From Bacteroidales bacterium (GTDB lineage Bacteria; Bacteroidota; Bacteroidia; Bacteroidales; TTA-H9), in assembly GCA_028689615.1 (NCBI GenBank), contig JAQVCV010000003.1, forward strand, positions 62,001-126,000: a stretch of 64,000 nucleotides of DNA, given 5' to 3'. The notes under the pieces are model-generated. The model was not told where the DNA came from. It saw only the letters and a program-made list of their open reading frames with translations, and made no database searches. Every line of letters begins with the position of its first letter. The first letter of the stretch is position 1. Made by a program: the position numbers and the translations under genes. Shown here piece by piece: positions 1-9,393 of this stretch.

Positions 1-626
1 TCAACCCTGAAATGAGCCGCGTAACCCGAAGGCTCCACAACAAAACGAACCTTCACCTTTCCGGCTATGCTTTGCTTGCGGGCCGCCTCCGGGTAATGTA
101 GGTTTCTGGATAAAAACTCAGTCAACTTCACGCCCGGCTTCATCAAAGGCGAAGCCGGCGAGTCGGTTTGCCGCGTCTCGTAAACCACAACCGAAGTATC
201 AACTTCCAACGAATCAAGACGATGAAAATCATACCCACGCCGCTTTACAGCCCTCTGATAACGCCTCCACGAAAAAGGAATCTGCACAGAAGTGGCCATC
301 GCCACATCATTCCCGCCATTTCGGCCAGGATTCCACAACGCGCGGCGCACCAACCGCACAGCCTCCCGACCAAACACCGCGGCACCAGAACCCGTGGCCT
401 GGGCATTGACAACACTGCCATTCTGCATCACCACAAATTCAACCTTCACCTCAGCATCGGCCTTAACCTCTCGCGCCTCGGGAGGATAAACCATCTCTTT
501 TGCAAGATAATCGCGAAATTGAGCCTGCGTTCCCACATACGAAGGAGGCTCCGCCTGTCCCTGTGCAACTCCTGAAAGCATCAGAAAAGAGAGCATCATC
601 AACCACCCCGATTTTATCTTTTTCAT
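1..626 (-). CDS. TonB-like periplasmic protein with repeated TonB C-terminal domains (partial, cut by window edge)
   Basis: The gene starts at an ATG at 626 on the minus strand and runs off the left edge; about 208 codons are visible. The protein begins with Lys-Lys and a hydrophobic stretch ending near an Ala-Gln-Gly-Gln cleavage-like site, so it is exported or anchored. Residues ~30-110 read as a TonB C-terminal domain (YPPEAR, then VEFVVMQNGSV), and a second copy begins near residue ~155 (YPEAARKQSIAGKVKVRFVV). TonB C-terminal domains contact TonB boxes of outer-membrane receptors and pass on inner-membrane energy. Here the first domain follows the signal directly, with no long proline-rich linker, so this may be a periplasmic TonB_C protein rather than classical TonB. 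It is divergent from rmuC, with only 72 bp between starts. Confidence 0.72.
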   Translation of the reverse strand, partial: MKKIKSGWLMMLSFLMLSGVAQGQAEPPSYVGTQAQFRDYLAKEMVYPPEAREVKADAEVKVEFVVMQNGSVVNAQATGSGAAVFGREAVRLVRRALWNPGRNGGNDVAMATSVQIPFSWRRYQRAVKRRGYDFHRLDSLEVDTSVVVYETRQTDSPASPLMKPGVKLTEFLSRNLHYPEAARKQSIAGKVKVRFVVEPSGYAAHFRV

Positions 627-698
627 ACGAAACACTATTTTTGGAGTAAATATACATTTTCCCAAACGAACAGTCCCCAACATCCACCCAAATTTTTC

Positions 699-2015
699 AT
701 GAACGAATCCTTATTGATACCTCTGCTTACGGCAACAGCCGCTCTATCAACGACGGTTGCAATAGCTTTGGGGTTGCTGTTGCAAAAAAATAAATCGCGC
801 GCCGAAACCGACAAGCAGCAAATTGCCAAACTCAACAGCGAACTGGACAAAGAAACACTTTCGGCCAAAACCCTCCAAAACCAACACCACCAGCAGGTAA
901 CCAACCTGAGTGTTTCACTGGCCACCCTAGAAGCCGAAAACAAACACCTCAACGCTCTGATTGAACACATGCGAATCGATCGCGGCAACATGCTGCAGCA
1001 ATTCGAACAACTGGCCACCACGGTCATGAACCAGCAACGAAACGCCATGACTGCCCAAAACCAGGAAACCCTGAAGCAATTGCTCGAACCCATGACCAGC
1101 CGCCTGGGCGAATTCAGCCGTCAGGTGGCCGACACCTACGAAAAAGGACTTCGCGACCAGATCGATCTTCGCGCCGAGCTCAAGAAACTCCATGAAGCCA
1201 ACCGGATGATCACCAACGAAACCCAATCGCTGGTCAACGCCCTTAAAAACGACAACGCCACGCAAGGATCGTGGGGCGAAGTGGTGTTGCAGCGCATCCT
1301 CGAAAGGAGCGGCCTCACCGAAGGCGACACCTTCGTCACCCAAAAACAGGTAACCGACGACGAAGGACAACGACGACGCCCCGACGCTGTGATCCTTTTA
1401 CCCGACAACAAACACCTGGTAATCGACGCCAAGGTATCGCTCACAGCCTGGGAAAAACTCGCTGCTTCAGCCGATGCCCCTTCCCACGCCACCTGGCTTC
1501 AACACCATACCGAATCGGTGCGCCGACACATCACCCTGCTGGCACAGCGCGACTACCCTTCGCTGCCAGGATACAACTCCCCCGATTTCGTTATCCTTTT
1601 CATGCCTGTTGAAGCAGCCTTCGGCGCTGCCCTGCAAGCCGACCCGTCACTCTTTCAACTGGCCTGGGACAAAAAAGTTGTACTCACGGGGCCGGCAACC
1701 CTGCTGGCCACACTTCGAACCGTAGCCTCGGTTTGGCGCATCGAAAACCAAAACCGCAATGTGCTGGAAATTGCCCGGCAAGGCGGATTGCTCCACGACC
1801 GCCTGATCAACTTCGCATCCGACATGGAAAAAATCGGTTCACAGATCGACCGGCTCCAATCGCTCTGGCAAAAAGCATCCGACAAACTATCGACCGGCAA
1901 AGGAAACCTGATTGCACGCGCCTCACGCCTCAAACAACTGGGAGCCACCACCCGCTCACAAAACACCATCACCAACCCCACCGACGATGACGACTCCGAA
2001 ACAGACCAAAACTAA
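699..2015 (+). CDS. rmuC: DNA recombination protein RmuC
   Basis: A 438-residue protein of the RmuC family. It has one N-terminal membrane segment (residues ~5-27), a charged helical, probably coiled-coil region to ~100, and then the conserved RmuC nuclease-like core. Core motifs visible are GSWGEVVLQRILERSGL, RRRPDAVILLP, LVIDAKVSL and FMPVEAAF. RmuC limits inversions and rearrangements at short inverted repeats in E. coli; its biochemical action is still inferred from the restriction-nuclease-like fold. Length and motif order are normal. The last 29 bp overlap the start of the next gene, a GWxTD lipoprotein, in another frame, which suggests co-transcription. Confidence 0.93.
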   Translation: MNESLLIPLLTATAALSTTVAIALGLLLQKNKSRAETDKQQIAKLNSELDKETLSAKTLQNQHHQQVTNLSVSLATLEAENKHLNALIEHMRIDRGNMLQQFEQLATTVMNQQRNAMTAQNQETLKQLLEPMTSRLGEFSRQVADTYEKGLRDQIDLRAELKKLHEANRMITNETQSLVNALKNDNATQGSWGEVVLQRILERSGLTEGDTFVTQKQVTDDEGQRRRPDAVILLPDNKHLVIDAKVSLTAWEKLAASADAPSHATWLQHHTESVRRHITLLAQRDYPSLPGYNSPDFVILFMPVEAAFGAALQADPSLFQLAWDKKVVLTGPATLLATLRTVASVWRIENQNRNVLEIARQGGLLHDRLINFASDMEKIGSQIDRLQSLWQKASDKLSTGKGNLIARASRLKQLGATTRSQNTITNPTDDDDSETDQN

Positions 2016-3207
2016 ACACCTGCCAAAACTCTGGTTGGCAATCGCCATCCTCCTGACAGGTTGCACCCCGGTGCCATCCATGTTCAAGGCAAACTACACA
2101 ACCGACTACCAACCCGCCCCACATTTGCCACAACGCCCCGATGTGGTTGCAAGACTTTTGGGCGACACCCTTGTGGTCTCTGCTTGTGTGTACACCAAAA
2201 CCCTCAAGCCCGACAGCTCCGTTGCGGGAGGCCCGGCCTGGAGGTTCAACATAGAATTCAACCTCATCGACAAAAATTTCAAACCCCTCACACAATCCAA
2301 CACCCAAATTGACCAAACCACAACACTCACAACCCCCTGGATTCCCGATACCCTGTGGCTTCACTTCAAACTAAAACCCCGGATCAGCAGCCAGTCTCCC
2401 GTTCTGCTAACCATCAAACTCACCGATGCGGTAACAAACACAACGCTTGAAAACTGGACCACCCTGTTGCCCTCCAATTATCCAATGCTCCAAACCCCCG
2501 GCCTGATCCCCATCACCTTTTGCGTGAAATCGGGCACCCCGATTTCAGCCCACCGGCTCCAAACCGACATCGCAACCCACTACACACCAACCATCCCTTC
2601 GCCACCATTCACTTCAGAAAACCGTCACCCGGCACCCGTTCATGCATGGAAAAGAATGCCCCCTGCAAAACAAAACCCTTTAAAGACTCCCGCGCCGGGC
2701 CTGATGCGCCTGACCGACAGCACCAGCCATCAGGAGACACTGATACTCGTTGCATCAAAAAATTTTCCTGCGGCCACCACACCCCAGGAAGGATTGTTGG
2801 CCATCAGATACATCACAACCCGCGAGGAATTCAGGCAGCTAACCACAACCAGCAACCTTTTGCAACAAATTCTTACCGTATGGGATCAACCCGATCAACC
2901 CGATCAAGCCGCAAAAAGAGCCCGGCAATACCTCGACAAAATTGAAGAAGCCAACCGTTTTTTCACCCGAAGCCAGCCAGGCAGCTTAACCGACCGCGGA
3001 ATGATCTGGATTGTGTACGGGGTACCAGGCACAGTGTGGAAATCGCCTGGAATCGAAACATGGATCTACCATGAAACAGAAAACGGTCTCCCGTTGCGGT
3101 TCGATTTCGACCTTACACCCATACCAACAGGTCGGGAATGGATTCTGCGCCGCTCCGACCTTTTCCGCCCATCGTGGAACAAAGCAGTGAACCAATGGCG
3201 GCAGTAG
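1987..3207 (+). CDS. GWxTD domain-containing lipoprotein
   Basis: I place the start at the ATG at 1987, inside the 3' end of rmuC, because it gives a positively charged N-terminus, a hydrophobic stretch and a lipobox (LLTGC, Cys26), so the product is a lipoprotein of about 406 residues. An upstream ATG at 1912 would put the signal peptide inside the chain. The C-terminal part carries the features of the Bacteroidota GWxTD family: TDRGMIWIVYGVPGTVW followed by a conserved Trp-Ile-Tyr strand. The family's name motif is degenerate here: it reads Gly-Ser-Leu-Thr-Asp instead of Gly-Trp-x-Thr-Asp. The function of the family is unknown. The middle region (~60-220) looks beta-rich and not clearly conserved. 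It is followed after 51 bp by rlmB, which has its own promoter-like box. Confidence 0.8.
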   Translation: MTTPKQTKTKHLPKLWLAIAILLTGCTPVPSMFKANYTTDYQPAPHLPQRPDVVARLLGDTLVVSACVYTKTLKPDSSVAGGPAWRFNIEFNLIDKNFKPLTQSNTQIDQTTTLTTPWIPDTLWLHFKLKPRISSQSPVLLTIKLTDAVTNTTLENWTTLLPSNYPMLQTPGLIPITFCVKSGTPISAHRLQTDIATHYTPTIPSPPFTSENRHPAPVHAWKRMPPAKQNPLKTPAPGLMRLTDSTSHQETLILVASKNFPAATTPQEGLLAIRYITTREEFRQLTTTSNLLQQILTVWDQPDQPDQAAKRARQYLDKIEEANRFFTRSQPGSLTDRGMIWIVYGVPGTVWKSPGIETWIYHETENGLPLRFDFDLTPIPTGREWILRRSDLFRPSWNKAVNQWRQ

Positions 3208-3232
3208 AAGTGGCAGAGATTGCCTAAAGTGC

Positions 3233-3240
3233 TACCTTTG
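3233..3240 (+). promoter_or_regulatory. -7 box (TAnnTTTG) upstream of rlmB
   Basis: TACCTTTG, an exact match to the Bacteroidota -7 consensus, ends 18 bp before the ATG at 3259. No convincing -33 TTG lies at the usual 17-23 bp. Its place supports 3259, not 3220, as the rlmB start, because the earlier ATG would lie upstream of the transcription start. Confidence 0.55.
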
Positions 3241-3258
3241 CAGCCAAATTATAAAATC

Positions 3259-4014
3259 ATGAAAGACAATTCCCTGATATACGGAATCAGAGCCGTGATG
3301 GAAGCCATTGAAGCAGGACGTGAATTCGAAAAAGTAATGGTTCAGAAAGGATTGACCGGTGATCTCTACCGCGAGCTGATGCAAAAACTACGCGCCACGG
3401 GTACCCCGCTGCAAATGGTTCCTCCCGAAACCCTTCACAGGCTCACCAACGGCAACCACCAGGGAGTTGCTGCCTTTGTTTCGGCCATAACCTACCAACC
3501 CATCGAACAAATTATCCCGATGCTGTTTGAACAAGGCCGCAACCCGTTCATTCTGATACTCGACCGCGTAACCGATGTGCGCAACTTCGGAGCCATTGCC
3601 CGCACGGCCGAATGTGCCGGAGTGGATGCCATTCTCATACCCGATCACAACTCGGCCCGGATCACTGCCGATGCCGTTAAAACATCGGCCGGAGCACTTC
3701 ACACCATCCCGGTATGCCGCGCAACCAACCTCTTTCAAACAGTAAAATTCCTTAAAAACAGCGGTATCACCCTTTTTGCAGCAACAGAAAAAGGCAACAT
3801 CCATTACCACTCGATGGCCTACGACCAACCCCTGGCACTCATCATGGGTTCAGAAGAGAATGGCGTATCGGCCGATCTGCTTAAAATAAGCGACCACCTG
3901 GTGCGAATTCCCCTGCTGGGAACCATAGGCTCACTCAATGTATCGGTGGCGGCCGGAGTCTTGATGTATGAGGTGATCAGACAGAGAAACTACCGCGACA
4001 TTCCGACTGATTAG
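3259..4014 (+). CDS. rlmB: 23S rRNA (guanosine-2'-O-)-methyltransferase RlmB (SpoU family)
   Basis: A 251-residue SpoU/TrmH-family enzyme. An N-terminal substrate-binding domain (residues ~1-85) precedes the knotted SAM-dependent domain. All three SpoU motifs are visible: NFGAIARTAE (motif 1, with the catalytic Asn and Arg), LIMGSEENGVS (motif 2) and IPLLGTIGSLNVSVAAGV (motif 3). The family methylates the 2'-OH of G2251 in 23S rRNA; assignment to RlmB rather than another TrmH paralogue rests on the N-terminal domain and overall length. The ATG at 3259 is chosen because a -7 box lies just upstream. Its last four bases overlap tail-to-tail with comEC. Confidence 0.9.
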   Translation: MKDNSLIYGIRAVMEAIEAGREFEKVMVQKGLTGDLYRELMQKLRATGTPLQMVPPETLHRLTNGNHQGVAAFVSAITYQPIEQIIPMLFEQGRNPFILILDRVTDVRNFGAIARTAECAGVDAILIPDHNSARITADAVKTSAGALHTIPVCRATNLFQTVKFLKNSGITLFAATEKGNIHYHSMAYDQPLALIMGSEENGVSADLLKISDHLVRIPLLGTIGSLNVSVAAGVLMYEVIRQRNYRDIPTD

Positions 4015-6083
4015 CGCGGAGTCACCACTGCCCCACCTTCCTTTACCGATTGAAAGGCAATACCCTGATCTGTTAAAGCCTTTTTCCACTTTTCGTGAAG
4101 GTATTCCGAGAGGTTGGATGCCAATACCCACCGTGCGCTGTCGATGCGCGGAATCACCCACCCGGGCCTGATTCGCGGTCGCGAACCCACGATCACCCAA
4201 TCCGCCTTCAAACGGCTTTGACCCCTGGGCAACTTGAAAGAGCTGTCGATAACCACCACTCGACAACCATCCAGAACCAGAAAATGAGCCGACAAAGAAT
4301 CGCTTAACCCCAGACACTTGTAAGAGGATTGCTTGCCGCCAACAGCAAAATAGCGGTTTAAAGCATCTATAGAAAAATCGGGGACCTCGCTGGCCGAACC
4401 CAGCCAACTGGCCTGTCGCTGCAACACGGTTCCCAACAACAGATGCTTTCCTCCATCGGCCACCACAAACGCTTGTTGCCGACCGTATTCAAAACGCTGA
4501 ATCTGCACCGAAACCACAAGCAAAAGCAGCGAAGCCAAAGCCACCAACAAACCCTGCCTATGCTTCATAACCAACCAAAACAACAACCCCACAACAACAA
4601 CGAAAAGCAATAACGCATCCTGAAAACCAAAAACAGAAATATGGGTGACAGACCCGGGCAGCCGCTCAATAAAACCAACAAGATGGTTCATCAACCCAAT
4701 AAAAAAACCCAGCAACCACGACAACCCCTGACCAACCCACGGTAGCCAAAACAATGCAAGAGTTGCCATACCACTAACCAAAATCAAGAACGACAAAGGG
4801 ATAACCACCATATTAGACAACAAGAAATAATTCGGGAACTGATGAAATCCCAACAAAGTGACCGGCATGGTGAACAACTGGGCGGCAATAGAAACAGTTA
4901 CCAAATCGCGAAAATAAACCACAACCTTATTGTTTGCAGGCCAAGCCATTGCCAACACAGGCTGAAAGGTTACAATACCGGCAACAGCAGCGAAACTCAA
5001 CTGAAAACCAGCCGAAAAAAGATAATACGGATTGATGCACAACAAGAAAAAAGCCGATGCCATGAGGCTGTTAAGAACCGATGTTCGCCGGTGAAACCCT
5101 TTCCCTAAAGCCACGAAGGTAAACATGGTAGCCGACCTTGATACACTGGGCGACAAACCGGTGAGTACCGCGTAACTCCATATGAGCAAAAGCAACAACA
5201 CCGTTCTGGTTGCTTCGCCCCACTTTGATCGCGACAAAGGAAAAAGCAAGGCAGCGAAAATGGCATAAAAAATCCCCACGTGCAATCCCGACACACACAA
5301 CACATGCATGGCTCCTGTCCCCGAGTAGGTTGCCCTCAACTCGCTGTCGAGCAAGTCGTCGTAGCCCAGCAAAATAGCCGCGGCAACCGATTGCACATCA
5401 CGATCGGGAAGTTGGCGCTGCACGATGTTCACCATTTTCTGTCGCAACAATTCCGAATAATAAAACAGCGATTTTCGGGGGTTGTGATCGGCCACCATCC
5501 AGCGCCCAGGGGCTAACCAAGCCTGATAATGAACACCCTGACGAGCCAAATAAACCTTGTAATTGAAAGCCCCGGGATTCAAGGGTTCGGGAACAGACCT
5601 CAGGGAACCAGCCACAGCAATTGTCTGCCCGATGGATGGGAGCCTGGGAGTGGCTAACGGGAAATAAAGCAAAATGCCAGAATTAAAATCACGAAAAGTG
5701 CCGTTCTCTTCAACAGCCAAAACCCTTGCTTCAAGCCTCACACTTTTGGCCCCAGGTTTTGGCAGCGATACCACCTCGGCCAACCATCCTTTGGATCCGT
5801 GAAGAGGAACCAGGGTTGGATTGACGTTCCTGATATGGTAGCTTTGAGTTACCACGATTCCCGCGGCAAAAACGAGCAACAGAAGAAACAAACCGGTGAG
5901 CCACCTGGTTTTACGGCTTTCACCGAACCTGTTGAACAACAGCAGAAAGCACACCAACAGGGAGAGCGCAGCCACACCCAGCCCAAACCCTGAAGGGATC
6001 AGGCCTGAGGCCTGATCACAAACAACAATCCCCGAAACAAAAGCCAATAAAAGACGCAGGAGCGGTAGGGTGCGATAATTCAT
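4011..6083 (-). CDS. comEC: ComEC/Rec2 family competence membrane protein
   Basis: A 690-residue multi-spanning membrane protein. The order is two or three N-terminal membrane helices, a soluble DUF4131/OB-fold-like domain (~100-200), then the ComEC competence domain, with the segment GYDDLLDSELRATYSGTGAMHVLCVSGLHVGIFYA as its hallmark (positions ~5260-5375), followed by many hydrophobic helices. ComEC forms the inner-membrane channel for single-stranded DNA during natural transformation. The C-terminal ~150 residues take the place of the metallo-beta-lactamase domain but show no HxHxDH motif, so the nuclease-like part is reduced or degenerate; ~690-residue forms are common in Bacteroidota. 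The gene meets rlmB tail-to-tail with a 4-bp overlap. Confidence 0.9.
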   Translation of the reverse strand: MNYRTLPLLRLLLAFVSGIVVCDQASGLIPSGFGLGVAALSLLVCFLLLFNRFGESRKTRWLTGLFLLLLVFAAGIVVTQSYHIRNVNPTLVPLHGSKGWLAEVVSLPKPGAKSVRLEARVLAVEENGTFRDFNSGILLYFPLATPRLPSIGQTIAVAGSLRSVPEPLNPGAFNYKVYLARQGVHYQAWLAPGRWMVADHNPRKSLFYYSELLRQKMVNIVQRQLPDRDVQSVAAAILLGYDDLLDSELRATYSGTGAMHVLCVSGLHVGIFYAIFAALLFPLSRSKWGEATRTVLLLLLIWSYAVLTGLSPSVSRSATMFTFVALGKGFHRRTSVLNSLMASAFFLLCINPYYLFSAGFQLSFAAVAGIVTFQPVLAMAWPANNKVVVYFRDLVTVSIAAQLFTMPVTLLGFHQFPNYFLLSNMVVIPLSFLILVSGMATLALFWLPWVGQGLSWLLGFFIGLMNHLVGFIERLPGSVTHISVFGFQDALLLFVVVVGLLFWLVMKHRQGLLVALASLLLLVVSVQIQRFEYGRQQAFVVADGGKHLLLGTVLQRQASWLGSASEVPDFSIDALNRYFAVGGKQSSYKCLGLSDSLSAHFLVLDGCRVVVIDSSFKLPRGQSRLKADWVIVGSRPRIRPGWVIPRIDSARWVLASNLSEYLHEKWKKALTDQGIAFQSVKEGGAVVTPR

Positions 6084-6202
6084 GATTTATTGCTTTCTGA
6101 TAATGCCAATGCGAGAACCAATCCGGAGAACCGTTCACAGAAACTGCATCAAAAAAAACCGTGAGAGAGATGCTGTTGGTGCTGAATCAGGAACTCTTCA
6201 CA

Positions 6203-6240
6203 TAAAAAACAGGCGAAAACCCCTGAGGAGTTTTCGCCTT
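6203..6240 (-). terminator. Rho-independent terminator of the 6252-6971 gene
   Basis: Ten-bp stem AGGCGAAAAC (6211-6220) / GTTTTCGCCT (6230-6239) just beyond the stop codon at 6252. Read on the minus strand it is followed by a T run (6203-6210). Confidence 0.75.
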
Positions 6241-6251
6241 ACATTACATTT

Positions 6252-6971
6252 TTACAAACCGATGGCAACACCGGCATAGAAAGTAAGAACCTGGTGTTTG
6301 GCCGAAGCATCGTCCACCGGTTCTTTCACAATATTAGTCATACCCATCATGTAACGCGCACCGGCTACAAGTTGGGCAGGCCCAAGATTGAAGGTCATTC
6401 CGGCACCGGCAGCTAAACCAATATCGGTCGATTTGTAATAGCTTTTCGTATCGGCTTCCTCGTCATAACTGAACGTAACCCCGTCGATGGTAGCCGTCCC
6501 TTTTAGCAGCGATTTGGCATTAAGCAGTATGCCTACGTAGGGGCCAGCCTCAACATGGAAGAACGCAAGGTTGGCTTTGAGCAAAACCGGGAAAGTAAGG
6601 TAGTTGAGTTTTTCGCTTATCTCGCCATCAAAAGATACCGAGGCTTGCGTGTTTTTCTGAACGGATAAATCGTTGAGGTATTCAAAATATTTCGAATCAA
6701 ATTTATTTCCACGCGGGTCGTAATTGCCCTCAATCTGAAGCGAAAGAAGAGGTACAATTTTGTAGTTCAGATAGAGACCGTAGGTGGGCGAGGCCAATAC
6801 CGACATGTTGTCGATCATGGCTTCATAGGCATCGCCACTGCCACTCACACTGATTCGGGCAATATTGACACCAGCTTTGGCTCCTATTTTTTGAGCCTTG
6901 AGATCGGATACACCGGCCAGCAATGCCACGGCCAGCAACCCCGTTACAAATAGTTTTCCTTTCATAATCAT
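6252..6971 (-). CDS. Outer-membrane beta-barrel protein (PorT-like)
   Basis: About 239 residues with a signal peptide (Met-Lys-Gly-Lys then a hydrophobic core, cleavage near LKAQ-KIG). After it, KIGAKAGVN and alternating polar/apolar strands are typical of the porin-family outer-membrane barrel with Gly-x-Lys-Ala-Gly-x-Asn at the first strand. Strand pairs with internal turns (LYLNYKIVPLLSLQIEGNY, ARYMMGMTNI) and a C-terminal aliphatic/Leu end fit an 8-stranded barrel. ATG codons at 6971 and 6965 are both possible; the second is closer to a usual signal peptide start. Preceded by a -7 box at 7012-7019 and followed by a strong terminator, so it is a single-gene unit. The precise function is unknown. 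Confidence 0.78.
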   Translation of the reverse strand: MIMKGKLFVTGLLAVALLAGVSDLKAQKIGAKAGVNIARISVSGSGDAYEAMIDNMSVLASPTYGLYLNYKIVPLLSLQIEGNYDPRGNKFDSKYFEYLNDLSVQKNTQASVSFDGEISEKLNYLTFPVLLKANLAFFHVEAGPYVGILLNAKSLLKGTATIDGVTFSYDEEADTKSYYKSTDIGLAAGAGMTFNLGPAQLVAGARYMMGMTNIVKEPVDDASAKHQVLTFYAGVAIGL

Positions 6972-7011
6972 AACATTTAAAAATTAACAATTTAGGATCA
7001 TAGCAATAGAA

Positions 7012-7019
7012 CAAAGATA
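7012..7019 (-). promoter_or_regulatory. -7 box (TATCTTTG) of the 6252-6971 barrel gene
   Basis: On the minus strand TATCTTTG lies 41 bp upstream of the ATG at 6971. A TTTG lies 14 bp further upstream, shorter than the usual spacing. Confidence 0.5.
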
Positions 7020-7047
7020 GAACAAATTATTAGCAAACCATGCTGCA

Positions 7048-9351
7048 TCAATCCATGGCAGAACGGTTAAAAAGCAAATACCCGATGCTAAACACCACCG
7101 ACCAGGACTCTGTTTCCTTGTCGAAATAATTAACACTTAAACTAACCGGGCCAAGTGGCGTGTGAAGCACAACGGCTCCCATCCCCATAAAAGCCCTGTC
7201 GGAAAAGCTCTTTCCGAATTTCGCTTTTTGCCGTTCGGTTTCCAGAACCGGGTTGAATGGCTGAATAACATAGCCCTCCATCCTGAAATCAGCATATTTT
7301 GTAAGTTTAAAAATATTCTTCGAGCCCACGGTGACATAAGCATTGGCTCTGAAATCGGGAAGAAAGAGCGTTTGCGACCATGGAACAGGCGATGATTGCG
7401 GAAGAGAAAGCAAGCTTGCTGTATAATTCGAAAAGAAGGGCTTGCTCGACAGAAACAACTCAGAATAAACCCCAAGTTTCATCCGTCCAAGGGTCTCGAA
7501 GTAGTTGTCGTAAATCACCTTAAACTGCACCCAATCGTGGTTTGCTTTCGTGACCGTGCGGTCCACGGCATTGCTGCCAGGTTCAGTGGTTTCACGGCCG
7601 GCCACGTACCGAAACTTCACCACGAATCGCGACCCTGAGGTGGGAAACTGCTTTTTGTCCATAGAGTTTAATTCCAGACAGATTCCCGGAGAAATAAATC
7701 TAAACTCAGTAAAATCGAGGGTATCGGTTCTAAGAAAGACATTGTCCTGGTAATAGTTGTGATCCACAAATCCAAAATCGACACCTGCAGTCAAAACCCC
7801 TTCATTGGTAATAGGAACCCCTCCCCTTATGCTCATGAAGCTTTCATCTTTGATCAGATAGGCAGGCGTTTTGTCCTCAATAAAATAGCTAGTACTTTTG
7901 AAAAAATTAAAACGGTTCAGCGTAAAATCACTTTCTATAAAAAGTGGCGTCTTGGTTGGGAAATCAATCCGTCCCTTCACCTGACCCGAAGTATAAAACC
8001 GACCGATATAAGCATTGAAAGCAACCGATTGCGACCACTTGTTGAGGTGGTTGTATTTCAACTGCAAGAATCCCATGTTGTTGGTGGCCGATGAGATGAT
8101 ACCTCCGGCCTGCAGCTCGTATGCTGGGGCTTTCTGAACATCAAGGTGCAAGGCAAACAGTCCTGTGTTGCGGTTGAACCGGATTCGGGGAAAGACATAA
8201 CTAATTTTGTTATCAGCAACCAATTTATAATAATCTTCACGAAGATCGGTCAACGAAACAAAGTCCTCATCGTGTTTTAACTGGCTTTTGAAATATTTCT
8301 GCTGCGAAGCAGACACCCCGTTCACAACAATAGAATCTATCATCAATTCGGGAATCATGGATCGAAAATCGGCCCGTCTCTTTTCATAAAACCCGGGCTC
8401 ACTCCTGCGCTCAATAAACCTGACAATGCTATCCATAACACGAATGGTAGCCACATAACCACTGTCAATAAATTGTGGCGCATAGGAAAAGTCGTTTACA
8501 GCAACCTGCAGCAAACGCGGTTTCACCAAAAAGCCGCTATCGATAGGGATATCGTACGACGATTTGGCCATCAGCATGTTTTCAATCTGCGAAACAACAT
8601 CGTCGGCCGATGGCTCGCCATAATTTCCAGCTGCCTTACATCCGATGATCACATTGGGTTTGAAATCGTTGAGAGCCACATCGGCAGGAAAATTGTTGTA
8701 CATGCCCCCGTCAAACAAGAGTTTTCCGTCAATTTTAATCGGCTTGAAATAAAACGGGAAGGTCATGCTCGCCCTGATGGCATTTCCAAGATCACCCTTT
8801 CTTAAAATCATGGGTTTGTTGGCGTAAATGTCGGCTGCAACACACCTGAACGGCACCATCAAAGAATCGAATTGATAGCCACTGGCAGCTGAGGCTCCTG
8901 AAAACACCTCCATAAACTGAAAATCCATCACATAGGGTGAAACCAGGTTGGTGGGAATTCGAGGTTTCAGGGTACTTACATAATCAAAACTGAATCGGCC
9001 CCAGCCGGCGTTTCTATCGTCGGCTTTAAAGAAATACTTATAATCAGGGTTGATGCTTCCGTCAGCCCAACGTTGAAATTCAGGAGAACTAACCAGATAA
9101 GCCATTTCATCGGGCGAATAGCCAGCCGCATACAAGCCGGCAATGATGGCACCCATCGATGTACCAGCTACATAATCAATTGGAACATGATTCTCTTCCA
9201 AGGCCTTCAGGAATCCAATATGGCAGGTACCTTTCGCCCCTCCCCCGCTCAGAACCACAGCAACACGCTGGGCCTGAATACCATAATTCAAACCAACACA
9301 CATTGCAATGAAAGAAACGACCGTTTTGAGATAACCAGATTTCAATTTCAT
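7048..9351 (-). CDS. Patatin-like phospholipase fused to an outer-membrane beta-barrel
   Basis: A 767-residue protein when started at the ATG at 9351, which gives a better signal peptide than the ATG at 9372. After the signal peptide comes a patatin domain with the three expected motifs: the oxyanion-hole GGGAKG (~36-41), the nucleophile GTSMG (Ser65) and DGG (catalytic Asp214). A middle region (~335-400, with KYFKSQLKHDEDF) looks like a POTRA-type domain. The C-terminal ~370 residues look like an Omp85/BamA-type surface-antigen barrel. This matches the patatin-barrel proteins related to type Vd autotransporters such as PlpD. It probably acts as a lipid acyl-hydrolase at the cell surface or periplasmic face; the substrate is not predictable. 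Confidence 0.85.
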   Translation of the reverse strand: MKLKSGYLKTVVSFIAMCVGLNYGIQAQRVAVVLSGGGAKGTCHIGFLKALEENHVPIDYVAGTSMGAIIAGLYAAGYSPDEMAYLVSSPEFQRWADGSINPDYKYFFKADDRNAGWGRFSFDYVSTLKPRIPTNLVSPYVMDFQFMEVFSGASAASGYQFDSLMVPFRCVAADIYANKPMILRKGDLGNAIRASMTFPFYFKPIKIDGKLLFDGGMYNNFPADVALNDFKPNVIIGCKAAGNYGEPSADDVVSQIENMLMAKSSYDIPIDSGFLVKPRLLQVAVNDFSYAPQFIDSGYVATIRVMDSIVRFIERRSEPGFYEKRRADFRSMIPELMIDSIVVNGVSASQQKYFKSQLKHDEDFVSLTDLREDYYKLVADNKISYVFPRIRFNRNTGLFALHLDVQKAPAYELQAGGIISSATNNMGFLQLKYNHLNKWSQSVAFNAYIGRFYTSGQVKGRIDFPTKTPLFIESDFTLNRFNFFKSTSYFIEDKTPAYLIKDESFMSIRGGVPITNEGVLTAGVDFGFVDHNYYQDNVFLRTDTLDFTEFRFISPGICLELNSMDKKQFPTSGSRFVVKFRYVAGRETTEPGSNAVDRTVTKANHDWVQFKVIYDNYFETLGRMKLGVYSELFLSSKPFFSNYTASLLSLPQSSPVPWSQTLFLPDFRANAYVTVGSKNIFKLTKYADFRMEGYVIQPFNPVLETERQKAKFGKSFSDRAFMGMGAVVLHTPLGPVSLSVNYFDKETESWSVVFSIGYLLFNRSAMD

Positions 9352-9393
9352 AAAATACCATTGTTTTTTCAAAAGTACTAAAACAAATGGATT

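Noticed and set aside
4011..6083. A complete ComEC with nuclease domain
   Set aside because: No HxHxDH metal-binding motif in the C-terminal part, so the nuclease-like domain is reduced or degenerate.
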